From positions 2,418,001-2,482,000 of the forward strand of contig NZ_JAKZHU010000001.1 of assembly GCF_022568795.1 (NCBI RefSeq): a stretch of 64,000 nt of DNA, given 5' to 3'. The translations under genes were made by a program, and so were the position numbers. Shown here piece by piece: positions 30,324-38,609 of this stretch. The notes below the pieces were generated by a model. That model was not told the DNA's origin, made no database searches, and worked only from the letters and a program-made list of their open reading frames with translations. Position 1 is the stretch's first letter. Each line of letters begins with the position of its first letter. The stretch comes from Arsenicicoccus dermatophilus (GTDB lineage Bacteria; Actinomycetota; Actinomycetes; Actinomycetales; Dermatophilaceae).

Positions 30324-31775
30324 TCAGGCCTCTCCTCGGATGATCGCGAGGACCTCGTCCCGCACCTGCTCCATGGTGGCGCGGTCGGCGGCCTCGACGT
30401 TGAGCCGCAGCAGCGGCTCGGTGTTGCTGGGACGGACGTTGACCCACCACAGGCCGCCGTCCTGCCCCGGCTCGTGGGTGGCGGTCAGGCCGTCGAGCTC
30501 GTCGATGTCGAGCCCCCGCCCGACGGCCCACTCGCGCACGAGCGCGCTGCGGGCGGCCTGGTCGGCCACGGTGGAGTTGATCTCTCCGCTGGCGACGTAG
30601 CGGTCGAAGCGCTCGACGAGCCGCGAGGCGGGGTCGTCGGTCTCGGCGAGGGCCGCGAGCAGGTGCATCGCGGCGAGCATCCCGGTGTCGGCGAACCAGA
30701 AGTCCTTGAAGTAGTAGTGCGCCGAGTGCTCGCCGCCGAAGACCGCGTCGTGCTCGGCCATCGTGGCCTTGATGAACGAGTGACCCACCCGGGTGCGGAC
30801 CGCGCGGGCGCCGGCCTCGGCGATGACCTCCGGGACCGCCCGGGAGGTGATGACGTTGTACACGAAGGCCAGCTCGCCCGCATCGGCACCCCCTGCCACC
30901 GCGCGGGCGGTCTCGCGCTCGACGATCAGGCCGGTGACCGCGGACGGGCTGATCGCCGCCCCCCGTTCGTCCACCGCGAAGCAGCGGTCCGCGTCGCCGT
31001 CGAAGGCCAGGCCCAGGTCGGCCCCGTGCTCGACGACCGCGCGCTGCAGGTCGACCAGGTTGGCAGGCTCGAGGGGGTTGGCCTCGTGGTGGGGGAAGGA
31101 CCCGTCCAGCTCGAAGTACAGCGGCACCACCTCGAGCGGCAGCGCGTCCAGGCCGGCCGCGTCGCCGAGCACGGCGGGGACGGTCAGCCCACCCATGCCG
31201 TTGCCGGCGTCCACCACGACCCGCAGCGGGGTGCTGCGCCGCGGCGCCGACAGGTCGACCAGCCCGCGCAGGAACTCGGCATACGCCCGCAGCAGGTCCT
31301 GCTCGCGGATCTCGCCGGGGGTGGCAGCAGGAGCCTGGTCGGGCTCGCCGTCGAGGAGGCCCTGCGCGAGGTCGCGGACGGCCGCGAGGCCCGAGTCCTG
31401 GCCCACCGGGCGGGCGCCGGAGCGGCACATCTTGATGCCGTTGTATGCCGCGGGGTTGTGGCTGGCCGTGAACATCGCACCAGGCAGACCCAGGTGGCCG
31501 GACGCGAAGTACAGCCCGTCGGTCGAGCACAGGCCGATCAGGATGACGTCGACGCCGTGCTGTGCCGCCCCCTCGGCGAACGCCCGGACCAGCTCCGGGG
31601 AGGAGGGTCGCATGTCGTGCCCGATGACGATGCCCGCGGCACCGTCGGGCAGGGCCACCACGCGGGCGAAGGCGGACCCGAGGGCGTGAGCCACCCTGGC
31701 GTCCAGCTGGTCGGGGACGAGGCCACGCACGTCGTAGGCCTTCACGAAGGTGGTGAGATCGGTGCGAGAGGTCAC
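30324..31775 (-). CDS. manB: Phosphomannomutase/phosphoglucomutase
   Basis: This 483-residue protein is an alpha-D-phosphohexomutase. The phosphoserine loop is TASHNPAAYNGIK, the metal loop is AFDGDADRCFAVDE, the sugar-binding loop is GGEHSAHYYF, and the phosphate loop near the C-terminus is RPSNTEPLLRLNVE. It interconverts mannose-6-phosphate and mannose-1-phosphate, a step to GDP-mannose for mannosylated envelope lipids and glycans. GGEHSAHY rather than GGExSGH is a small variation at the specificity loop. The neighbours (SIS isomerase, Trm112-like, DUF3499, whiB2 nearby) reproduce the mycobacterial order Rv3256c-Rv3260c. Confidence 0.95.
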   Translation of the reverse strand: MTSRTDLTTFVKAYDVRGLVPDQLDARVAHALGSAFARVVALPDGAAGIVIGHDMRPSSPELVRAFAEGAAQHGVDVILIGLCSTDGLYFASGHLGLPGAMFTASHNPAAYNGIKMCRSGARPVGQDSGLAAVRDLAQGLLDGEPDQAPAATPGEIREQDLLRAYAEFLRGLVDLSAPRRSTPLRVVVDAGNGMGGLTVPAVLGDAAGLDALPLEVVPLYFELDGSFPHHEANPLEPANLVDLQRAVVEHGADLGLAFDGDADRCFAVDERGAAISPSAVTGLIVERETARAVAGGADAGELAFVYNVITSRAVPEVIAEAGARAVRTRVGHSFIKATMAEHDAVFGGEHSAHYYFKDFWFADTGMLAAMHLLAALAETDDPASRLVERFDRYVASGEINSTVADQAARSALVREWAVGRGLDIDELDGLTATHEPGQDGGLWWVNVRPSNTEPLLRLNVEAADRATMEQVRDEVLAIIRGEA

Positions 31776-31813
31776 GACCTCACCCTACCGGGCGAGCCCG
31801 TGCCGGGGCCCGG

Positions 31814-32356
31814 TCAGCGTGGGCCGTCTGGACCCGGATCGGTGACGACCTCGCCGTCCTCGGACCGGCGCGGCCTGCCCCGGGGGGCGCCGTCCGCCTC
31901 CTCGCGCAGGACGCGCAGGTGGGCCCGGCGCCCCACCTCGACGGAGGTCACCTGCCCGATCGGACGAGCGCCCTGGGTCGGGCCGCCGGTGGCGGCGACG
32001 ATGGTGCGCCGGGTGGAGTCGGTGCGCCGGGTGGAGCCGGTGCCCCGCGGCGGGGAGGTCTGCCGCTCCGGCTGGGGCGCAGCCTGCTCGCGGCGGTCAC
32101 GGACGGCGTCGGCGATGGCCACCAGCTCGTCCGGCGCGGGCGCCGGGTCCGCGAAGTCGGGGACGAGGCGCACGACGTCCCAGCCGCGCGGGGCGGTCAG
32201 GCGACGCGCGTGGTCCGCGCACAGGTCGTAGGAGTGCGGCTCCGCGAAGGTCGCGAGGGTGCCCACCACGACCTGCGACTCGGCATAGACATAGGTGAGG
32301 GTCGCCACGGCGGGACGACCGCACGGGGTCTTGGAGCACAGGCGCGGAGCGGTCAC
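31814..32356 (-). CDS. DUF3499 family protein
   Basis: This 180-residue protein matches the DUF3499 family (M. tuberculosis Rv3258c). The conserved part is the first ~80 residues: a zinc-ribbon-like CSKTPCGRPA, the strand ATLTYVYAESQVVVG, then YDLCADHARRL, so cysteines at about 7, 11 and 46 with a nearby His may bind a metal. It continues with APRGWDVVRL. The rest is basic, Pro/Arg-rich and probably disordered. Function unknown. I chose the GTG at 32356 (VTAPRLCSK), where family members begin. It is divergent from the Rv3259-like gene, 61 bp away. Confidence 0.88.
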   Translation of the reverse strand: MTAPRLCSKTPCGRPAVATLTYVYAESQVVVGTLATFAEPHSYDLCADHARRLTAPRGWDVVRLVPDFADPAPAPDELVAIADAVRDRREQAAPQPERQTSPPRGTGSTRRTDSTRRTIVAATGGPTQGARPIGQVTSVEVGRRAHLRVLREEADGAPRGRPRRSEDGEVVTDPGPDGPR

Positions 32357-32417
32357 GGGAGTGCACCCTAGCCCGCGCGCGGGTCCGCGGCCATCGGCAC
32401 GCCGTAGGATGCCGGAC

Positions 32418-32882
32418 GTGAGCACGCCCCCTGCCGAGAGCCCCTCCGCGGGCCCGGCTCGCCGACTGTCGCGCGACCGACGCGGCCGGGGGCGTCGCGG
32501 CCCGCTCGCCTGGCCCCCCGTGCCGGAGATGATCAGCCGGGCGGACCGCTTCGACCAGCTCGTCCTCGACGCCGTGGACCGGGTCGCGCCCCGCGCCGAC
32601 GGCCGGCTGGACGGGGTGGAGGTGGCGGTCGAGCTCGTGCCCGCGGACGACGTCCTGCGGACCTCCGAGCAGGAGGGCTCGATCCCCCTCGGGCACGCTC
32701 GCCCCGGCGACGGCTCCCACCGACCGCAGATCGTGGTCTACCGCCGCCCGGTCGAGAGCCGGACCTCCGGGAGCACCGAGCTCGAGCAGCTGGTCGACCT
32801 GGTCGTGGTGGAGCAGGCCGCGGCGCTGCTCATGGTGTCGCCGGAGGACCTCGACCCCGGCTACGACCCCGATCTCGGCTGA
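32418..32882 (+). CDS. Rv3259-like zincin-fold protein with lost metal motif
   Basis: This 154-residue protein resembles the small metallopeptidase-like family of Rv3259, always found next to DUF3499. A basic N-terminus leads to RADRFDQLVLDAVDRVAP, then VEVAVELVP, IVVYRRPVESR and a C-terminal helix. In zincins that helix carries HExxH; here it reads VVVEQAAALLMVSPEDLDP, with no histidine, so metal-dependent proteolysis is unlikely. The GTG at 32418 has TAGGA 8 bases upstream; an ATG at 32409 is an alternative. It is divergent from DUF3499 and convergent with the DUF5719 gene. Confidence 0.75.
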   Translation: MSTPPAESPSAGPARRLSRDRRGRGRRGPLAWPPVPEMISRADRFDQLVLDAVDRVAPRADGRLDGVEVAVELVPADDVLRTSEQEGSIPLGHARPGDGSHRPQIVVYRRPVESRTSGSTELEQLVDLVVVEQAAALLMVSPEDLDPGYDPDLG

Positions 32883-32945
32883 TCCGCTGCGGGACGAGGG
32901 CGCACCCACCCGCCCGCCGACGGGCGCACCCGGCGGCCGCAGCCG

Positions 32946-34462
32946 TCAGCCCTGGCGGGACACCACGAAGGGCACGGTCGTCTGCGACCGGGCCGTCAGC
33001 GGGCTGGAGGTGATCAGCCCACCCTCCGCCTCGGTGACCAGGGCGGCCCGCACCCCGGGCACGTCGGGGCGCAGCCACACCGACGCCGAGCCGCCCACCG
33101 CCACGCTGACCGCGGAGGCCGGCGGGATCGTCAGCAGCCGGGGGCTCGGCAGGCCCGCCGGGTCCACGAGGGTGAGGGTCGCGGTCGCCGGTCGCGAGGT
33201 GGGGTTGGCCACGGACAGCCGCTCGTCGAGGGCGGCGCCGGCCTGGACGCCCAGCGGCACGCCCGCGAGGTCGTGCAGGGGGGACGCCGCGACGGCCCAC
33301 GCCAGGTCGCGCACCGGGGAGGCCACGGTGGCGGGGCCGGCCGGCCGGGCGCCGTCCGCCCGCCCCACCGAGGCGGCGGCCACGACCGGGGTCGAGCCCT
33401 GCACCTGGACGGCATACACCCCGGACGGCAACGACGGCAGCCCGAGGTCCGCGGTGGCCCGGCCCGCGACCCGGCGGGTGACGGTGACGCCGGGCAGCGG
33501 TCCCACGGACCGAGGACGGAGACCCGCACGTCGGAGGGTGCCGTGCCCGGCACCGCGACGCGCACGACGACGGGATCGACCGGCCCGCTCACCGAGACCC
33601 CGGGCAGGACCTGCTCGGTCTCCGGAGGGGCCGAGGCCGCCGTGTCGTCGCCGCCCCGGGGCACGATCCCGTCGAGCCACCCGTCGTGGAGCGTCGCGTG
33701 GACGGTGCCGGCCCGCACCTGCACGTGCGCAGCCGGGCTGACCTCCGCGCCGTCCAGGGCGTCGAGCAGCACCACGGTGCGCCCGCGCGCCGGCACGACG
33801 ACGCCGCGGCCCGCCACGCCGATGATCGGGCCCTTGGCCCCCAGGACAGTGATGTCCACGGTCGCCGCGGTGCCGTGCGGGTTGACCAGCACCAGGTGCT
33901 CCTGACGTCCGGCCTGGCCCGAGCCCGCCAGCAGCCAGGCGTCGGCCTGGGGGACGGAACAGGGCGCCGACGAGAGGACGCGCCGCTCCCCCGCCGGGAC
34001 CAGCGAGCGCTGCAGGCCCACCAGGGTCGGCGCGAGCCCGCCCGTCGCAGAGACCAGCCCGCCGCGCGCACCGGCGACCGGCGCGGCGAGCACGGCGGTC
34101 CCCACGGCGCTGCGCCGCAGCTCCACGCCGCCGGGCAGCGCCGACAGCGTGGTGGAGCCGTCGGGCAGCTCGGCCCCCAGCGCGCCAGGCACCCCCGCGG
34201 GGGCGGCCGCGGCGAGCAGGTCGACCACGGTGCCCGGCCCCCCGGCCCTGGGCGCGGGGAGCCCGGGCACGCCCGCCGTCTCCGGCCCCGGGCACAGCAG
34301 GGACACGGCCGTCAACGGCCGACCCGGCCGGTCGGCGGCAGGCGCGACGCGGCGGGGCGCCCCGTCGACGAGATAGGTGCGGTCCATGGCGGTGGCGCCC
34401 GCGACCGTGGCCGCCCCGGCCGCGACGACCACGAGCACCCTCAGCACCCCTGCACCCTTCAT
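32946..34462 (-). pseudogene. DUF5719 family protein, frameshifted
   Basis: The coding sequence starts with MKGAGVLRVLVVVAAG (one N-terminal membrane helix) and runs in one frame to about 33,500. There the conserved sequence continues in another frame (PGVTVTRRVAGRATADLGL) to the stop at 32946. Joined, it would be about 505 residues. One added base near 33499-33504 restores a continuous protein, and both parts show normal codon use. The family is an extracytoplasmic beta-rich protein, usually encoded next to the large glycosyltransferase and whiB2 in actinobacteria. The start ATG overlaps the stop of the glycosyltransferase gene (ATGA). A sequencing error or a fresh mutation are both possible. 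Without repair the product would stop at 33131 (443 residues) with a nonsense tail. Confidence 0.8.
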
Positions 34463-37400
34463 CGGGACTCCCTCTCCTGAGGACGGGCCCCGAGGGGCAG
34501 GGCCAGGACCCCCACGACGACGAGGAGCCCCAGCTGGGCCCACCGCCACCAGCTCCACGAGGTCGTGGGGCTGATCTCGACGTGGTGCGCACCCGGAGGC
34601 AGGGGATAGGCCGCCAGCCCCTGGCGTTCGACGGCGCGGACCGCGACGCCGTCGACGGTGACCTCGGCAGTCCGGGCCCAGGACGACGGGCGGGCCACCG
34701 TCAGGATCGCGGCCCTCTCGGGAAGGTCTCCCGAGGCCCGAGGCCCGGGACCGTGCACCGGCACCGACCCCACGAGCTCCCCGTCGGGACCCAACACCTG
34801 CACCGCCGACACCACGAGGGGGGCCGACCCGCCGGGACCGGCGCCCCGCGGCGAGACGCGCCACAGGCTGACGTCGCCCGGATCGGACAGCCGGGCCAGG
34901 CCGGCCGTGGTGTCCAGGATGGTGGTGACCTCCGGGGCGGCGGGTCGCAGCCCCACGAAGCCCACGCCGAGGTCAGCCAGCCGTCGCGCAGCGGTCGGGC
35001 TCGTGCCGCCCGTGGGGGCGCCGCCGAGGAGATCGGACACCGGGCCCTCGGAGGGATCCACGACCTGCGTGCGCGGGAGCGAGCGCACCACCTCCACCGG
35101 GTCGCCCGGCAGCAGCTCGTAGCCGAGCGCCCGACCCTGCGGGTGCAGGGCGAGGTAGCGCGTGTGCAGGGCGCTGCCCGCCCCGTCGGCGACGATCTGG
35201 GGCAGACGCTGCGGGCCCACCCGCAGGTGGTCGTCCAGACGCACCACGGACAGCCAGCAGGCCTGCGCGACCACGGTGAGGGCCAGCAGCCCGGCCAGCG
35301 TCCACCCCGTCCAGCGCACCGCCCGCCCGGGCGAGGTGGCGGGGAGGGCCGCGCCGCTGCGCCATACCGCGTCGGCACCGACGAGCGCCGCGGCGAGGAG
35401 CGCGAGCGTGAGGAGCAGGACCGGGGCGCCCGTCCAGGCCGTGACCCGGTGGGTGCCGGCCTGGTCGACGACCTGGGCCAGCGTGAGGGAGGGCGCGAAG
35501 CTCGCGAGGGCCAGCGCCAGGACCGCCAGGCCGGCCAGGGGCCCGGTGAGGCGTCCACGCCGTCCGGGCACGAGCATCCCGGCCAGGCCCGCGAGCAGGA
35601 CCGGGGCCATGAGGACCGGCCACCACTGCTGCAGCCAGGTCGGTCCGGGCAGGGCGAGCGAGGGGTCCAGGGCCGGCTCGGTGGGCCACAGGAGCGCGGC
35701 GGTCCAGGGGCGGGGGGCGGTCCCCCACCGCGCGAGGCCCGGACCGGTCAGGAGGAGCTCCGGTCCGTGCCACCAGGCCCGGACGTCCGGACCGAGCAGC
35801 GCACCGGGGACCAGGACGAGCAGCAGCCCGGCGACGCGGGACCGGCCGGCGCCCAGCCCCCCGATCAGGATGCCGGCGACGGCGACGACGACCAGCAGGA
35901 GAGGTGCCACCGAGGCGGCGGCTGCGGCGACGAGGAGGGTCGCGCCGACGGCGGGCCACCACGGCCGGCGCCGGCTGCAGGCGGCCAGGCCCGCGAGCAG
36001 GGGCGGCAGGAGCAGCCCGAGCGCGGCCGCGCCCACCCGTCCCTCGCGCAGACCGACGAGCAGCGCCGGCGAGAGCCCCCACGCCAGGGCCACCAGCGCC
36101 CGGGGCCACGGCCGATGGGTCACCACCCGACCCGAGAGGTATGCCGACAGCACCGACAGCGGCAACGCCGCCACCAGGAGCAGGGCCACGGCGGTGCCGG
36201 TGGGCGCGGTCGGGGTGCGTCCGGGCAGCAGCTCCACCAACGCGGCCGAGCCGGCCAGCAGCGGCGTCCACAGAGGCGCCGGCCGGGCCATCCCCGCACC
36301 GTCCCCGCTCCAGCTCGTGAGGTAGCGCGTCCAGGCCGCCGCCGCATCGCCCGAGGCCGGGAGCAGCTCGCCGCCGACGAGGCCGCGGTCCCGGAAACCG
36401 CCCAGGTCCTGGCCCAGCACGCCCCACCAGCCGATCACGGTGAGGACCGTGGCGGCGAGGAGGGCGAGCAGGACCGGGTGTCGGGCCGCACCGGCGCCCG
36501 GCTCCTCCCCGGGCAGGTCCTCGGCCTCGTCGCTGACCGGACCCGGCTCCACGAGGTCGGGCCGGTCGTCGTCGGCCACGTCGGTCGCGGCGGCGCGGCG
36601 AGCCCCCGGCAGGGCCCGGGCCAGCTCGTCCATGACACCGCGCAGGGTCTCGTGCTGGGGCGTCAGCAGGTCGCCCACCGCCACCCGGACACCCCTGGGC
36701 GGGCTCGTGCGGGCCGGCAGCCAGCGGTGCAGGGCGAGGACGGCCAGCGCGTCGGAGAGCTCGGCGCGCGCCGCCCGCGGACGTTTGGCCACCAGCAGGA
36801 GCAGGGCGAGGGCCAGCCCGCAGCCGAGGACCTGGGCCATGACCAGGGGCACCTGCCACCAGGGATGACGCGCGAGGGCGACGTGGCGGGACGCCCGTCG
36901 GCGACGACGCAGGTGGGCGGCCGCGGCCGCGCGGCGCTCCCGGTCCCAGTCGGCCCGCTCGGCCAGGACCCGCTCGCGCAGGATCCCCCGTTCCTCGAGC
37001 TCGGCCCAGGGCACCCCCGCGAACGGCAACCGCTCCCGGGAGCGCAGCCCCCGCTCGCTCGCCCGCGCGGTCCGGGCCCGGGCCTCGGGCACCACCAGCA
37101 CCTCGTGGCCGGCGTCGCGGACGCGCCAGCCCAGGTCGAGGTCCCAGGCGGCAGACAGCCGAGGATCCGGGCCCCCCAGGTCGTCGAGCACGTCGGCACG
37201 CACGAGCAAGGCCCCCGCCCCCGCGGCGAGGACCTGGGACCGGTCGTCGTGCTGCCCCTGGTCCAGCTCCGGGACGCGCGGGACAGCGACACGACGGCCC
37301 GTGCGGGACACGGCGAGACCCATCTCGACGAGACGGTCGGGCTGCTCGTCGTCGAGATGCTTCGGGCCGAGGACAGCTGCCGCAGGGTGCTCCGTGGCGG

Positions 37401-37905
37401 CCTGCACCAGGTGGGCGAGGCAGCCCGCCTCGGGACGGCAGTCGTCCTGGACCACCCAGACCCAGCCGGCCGGTGCGGGCGCCGGCTCGGGGCTCGGAGG
37501 CGACGTGGGAGCGACGGTCGAGGCGGGAGCAGAGGTGGCGTCCGGCGCGACGGTGTCGGCGCGGGAGGTCGTGGCAGCGGGGGCGCTCTCGAGCGGCGCC
37601 GATCGCGCGGTCATGGGCTCGGCTGCTGCCCGCAGGGCCGCCATACCGGCTCGGATCGCACGGGCGTCGGAGCTGCCGCGGGCCACCACCACGATCGGCT
37701 CGGGGAGGTCGTCAGGAGTCGGGAGGGGATCGTCGGAGGCGCCGGCGAGGACGATCGCGAGGCGGCGCTGGGCCGCCGTCTGGCCCGAGAGCGCTCGGAG
37801 GCAGTCCGCCGCCCAGGGCGCGCCGTCTCGGACGACGACGATCGCATCGACGGGGCCGGGTTCCCTCGCGGGGGCTGCCGCGCCGCTGAGAGGAGCTGAG
37901 GGCAC
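34459..37905 (-). CDS. Giant membrane glycosyltransferase, family 2
   Basis: This 1148-residue protein begins with a GT2 catalytic domain (residues ~18-330): DAIVVVRDGAPWAADCLRAL, the Asp motif QDDCRPEAG and an acceptor-site region (AWDLDLGWRVRDAGHEVLVV). A Pro/Ala/Thr-rich insert (~95-145) interrupts it. From about residue 345 there are some 12-14 membrane helices, and the C-terminal ~200 residues form an extracytoplasmic domain ending in one more helix (LGLLVVVGVLALPLGA). Such proteins probably make or export an envelope glycan from polyprenyl-linked sugars; the substrate is unknown. The GTG at 37905 follows CGGAGA. It overlaps the DUF5719 gene (ATGA), so the two probably act together. Confidence 0.85.
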   Translation of the reverse strand: MPSAPLSGAAAPAREPGPVDAIVVVRDGAPWAADCLRALSGQTAAQRRLAIVLAGASDDPLPTPDDLPEPIVVVARGSSDARAIRAGMAALRAAAEPMTARSAPLESAPAATTSRADTVAPDATSAPASTVAPTSPPSPEPAPAPAGWVWVVQDDCRPEAGCLAHLVQAATEHPAAAVLGPKHLDDEQPDRLVEMGLAVSRTGRRVAVPRVPELDQGQHDDRSQVLAAGAGALLVRADVLDDLGGPDPRLSAAWDLDLGWRVRDAGHEVLVVPEARARTARASERGLRSRERLPFAGVPWAELEERGILRERVLAERADWDRERRAAAAAHLRRRRRASRHVALARHPWWQVPLVMAQVLGCGLALALLLLVAKRPRAARAELSDALAVLALHRWLPARTSPPRGVRVAVGDLLTPQHETLRGVMDELARALPGARRAAATDVADDDRPDLVEPGPVSDEAEDLPGEEPGAGAARHPVLLALLAATVLTVIGWWGVLGQDLGGFRDRGLVGGELLPASGDAAAAWTRYLTSWSGDGAGMARPAPLWTPLLAGSAALVELLPGRTPTAPTGTAVALLLVAALPLSVLSAYLSGRVVTHRPWPRALVALAWGLSPALLVGLREGRVGAAALGLLLPPLLAGLAACSRRRPWWPAVGATLLVAAAAASVAPLLLVVVAVAGILIGGLGAGRSRVAGLLLVLVPGALLGPDVRAWWHGPELLLTGPGLARWGTAPRPWTAALLWPTEPALDPSLALPGPTWLQQWWPVLMAPVLLAGLAGMLVPGRRGRLTGPLAGLAVLALALASFAPSLTLAQVVDQAGTHRVTAWTGAPVLLLTLALLAAALVGADAVWRSGAALPATSPGRAVRWTGWTLAGLLALTVVAQACWLSVVRLDDHLRVGPQRLPQIVADGAGSALHTRYLALHPQGRALGYELLPGDPVEVVRSLPRTQVVDPSEGPVSDLLGGAPTGGTSPTAARRLADLGVGFVGLRPAAPEVTTILDTTAGLARLSDPGDVSLWRVSPRGAGPGGSAPLVVSAVQVLGPDGELVGSVPVHGPGPRASGDLPERAAILTVARPSSWARTAEVTVDGVAVRAVERQGLAAYPLPPGAHHVEISPTTSWSWWRWAQLGLLVVVGVLALPLGARPQERESR

Positions 37906-38005
37906 CTGTTCTCCGTGGGCTGGGGCTCGGGGCGCCGGAGCGCCTGTCTACCTGGGGTGTGCCGCCACCGCGGCGCGGGTCAGGTCCGGGTCGGACCGGC
38001 TCCGC

Positions 38006-38284
38006 TCAGACTGCGCGCTTCTTGAGCTTGCGGCGCTCGCGCTCGGAGAGCCCGCCCCAGATGCCGAAGCGCTCGTCGTTGGCGAGCGCGTACTCCAGGC
38101 ACTCGGCCCGGACCTCGCACCCGGTGCAGACCTTCTTGGCCTCGCGGGTGGAGCCACCCTTCTCCGGGAAGAAGGCCTCCGGGTCGGTCTGCGCGCACAG
38201 TGCTCGCTCCTGCCAGGAGAGCACGCCCTCCTCCGCGTCGTCGACACCCGACACGTCCAGCCCGCCGACCAGCTGCAGTTCCAT
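38006..38284 (-). CDS. whiB2: WhiB2 (WhmD)-type regulator
   Basis: This 92-residue WhiB protein has cluster cysteines C30, C53, C56 and C62, the turn GIWGG and a basic C-terminus (RERRKLKKRAV). WhiB2/WhmD proteins act with WhiA in cell division and septation. The assignment rests on the short N-terminal extension and the neighbours: manB, DUF3499, Rv3259-like and fbiA-fbiB flank whiB2 in mycobacteria in the same way. The ATG at 38284 is preferred over the GTG just before it, since AGGAGG then sits 7 bases away. It lies divergent from fbiA across a 325-bp intergenic region. Confidence 0.94.
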   Translation of the reverse strand: MELQLVGGLDVSGVDDAEEGVLSWQERALCAQTDPEAFFPEKGGSTREAKKVCTGCEVRAECLEYALANDERFGIWGGLSERERRKLKKRAV

Positions 38285-38287
38285 CAC

Positions 38288-38464
38288 GGCCCCTCCTGCC
38301 TCCGCACCGGGACCGCGGTCTCGATGCTGTGAGTAATTGTTGCGTTACACGTAGTAGCGGGCCACTGGCACAGCGATCTGTCCCCACCCGGGTGCAACGG
38401 TGAAATTACATGCGTGTCATACGCCGACAGTCAAGCGCGGCAGTGCTAAGGGATGCCGGGAAGA
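38288..38464. other. Intergenic region between whiB2 and the fbiA leader
   Basis: This stretch contains no gene. Around 38325-38420 it is AT-richer than the surroundings (TAATTGTTGCGTTAC, GTGAAATTACATG) and probably holds divergent promoters for whiB2 and fbiAB. I cannot fix -10 and -35 boxes with confidence. Confidence 0.4.
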
Positions 38465-38592
38465 TGGCGGTTTCGCCACTCTTTCGGCCCAGCCCCGCCC
38501 TCGGCGGCCTGACCATCCGTGCACGTCAGCGCGGCGAGTCGTCTTCGTGATGATTCGTGAGAGTGGCGTAGGAGCATTACGCCGAAAGAGTG
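38465..38592 (+). promoter_or_regulatory. Structured leader of fbiA with competing pairings
   Basis: CACTCTTTCGGC (38477-38488) is exactly complementary to GCCGAAAGAGTG (38581-38592), just before the fbiA ribosome site AAAGGA. CGCCACTC (38474-38481), which overlaps the first element, is exactly complementary to GAGTGGCG (38561-38568). TGGCG (38465-38469) can also pair with CGCCA (38474-38478), and GGCGTA (38565-38570) with TACGCC (38578-38583). The pairings exclude each other, as in an attenuator or riboswitch. Alternatively the halves are DNA sites for one protein. Confidence 0.45.
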
Positions 38593-38609
38593 TATGAAAG
38601 GATCTTGGT

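Noticed and set aside
32946-34462. Programmed ribosomal frameshift in the DUF5719 gene
   Set aside because: No slippery heptamer or downstream structure is evident, and a single missing base explains it more simply.
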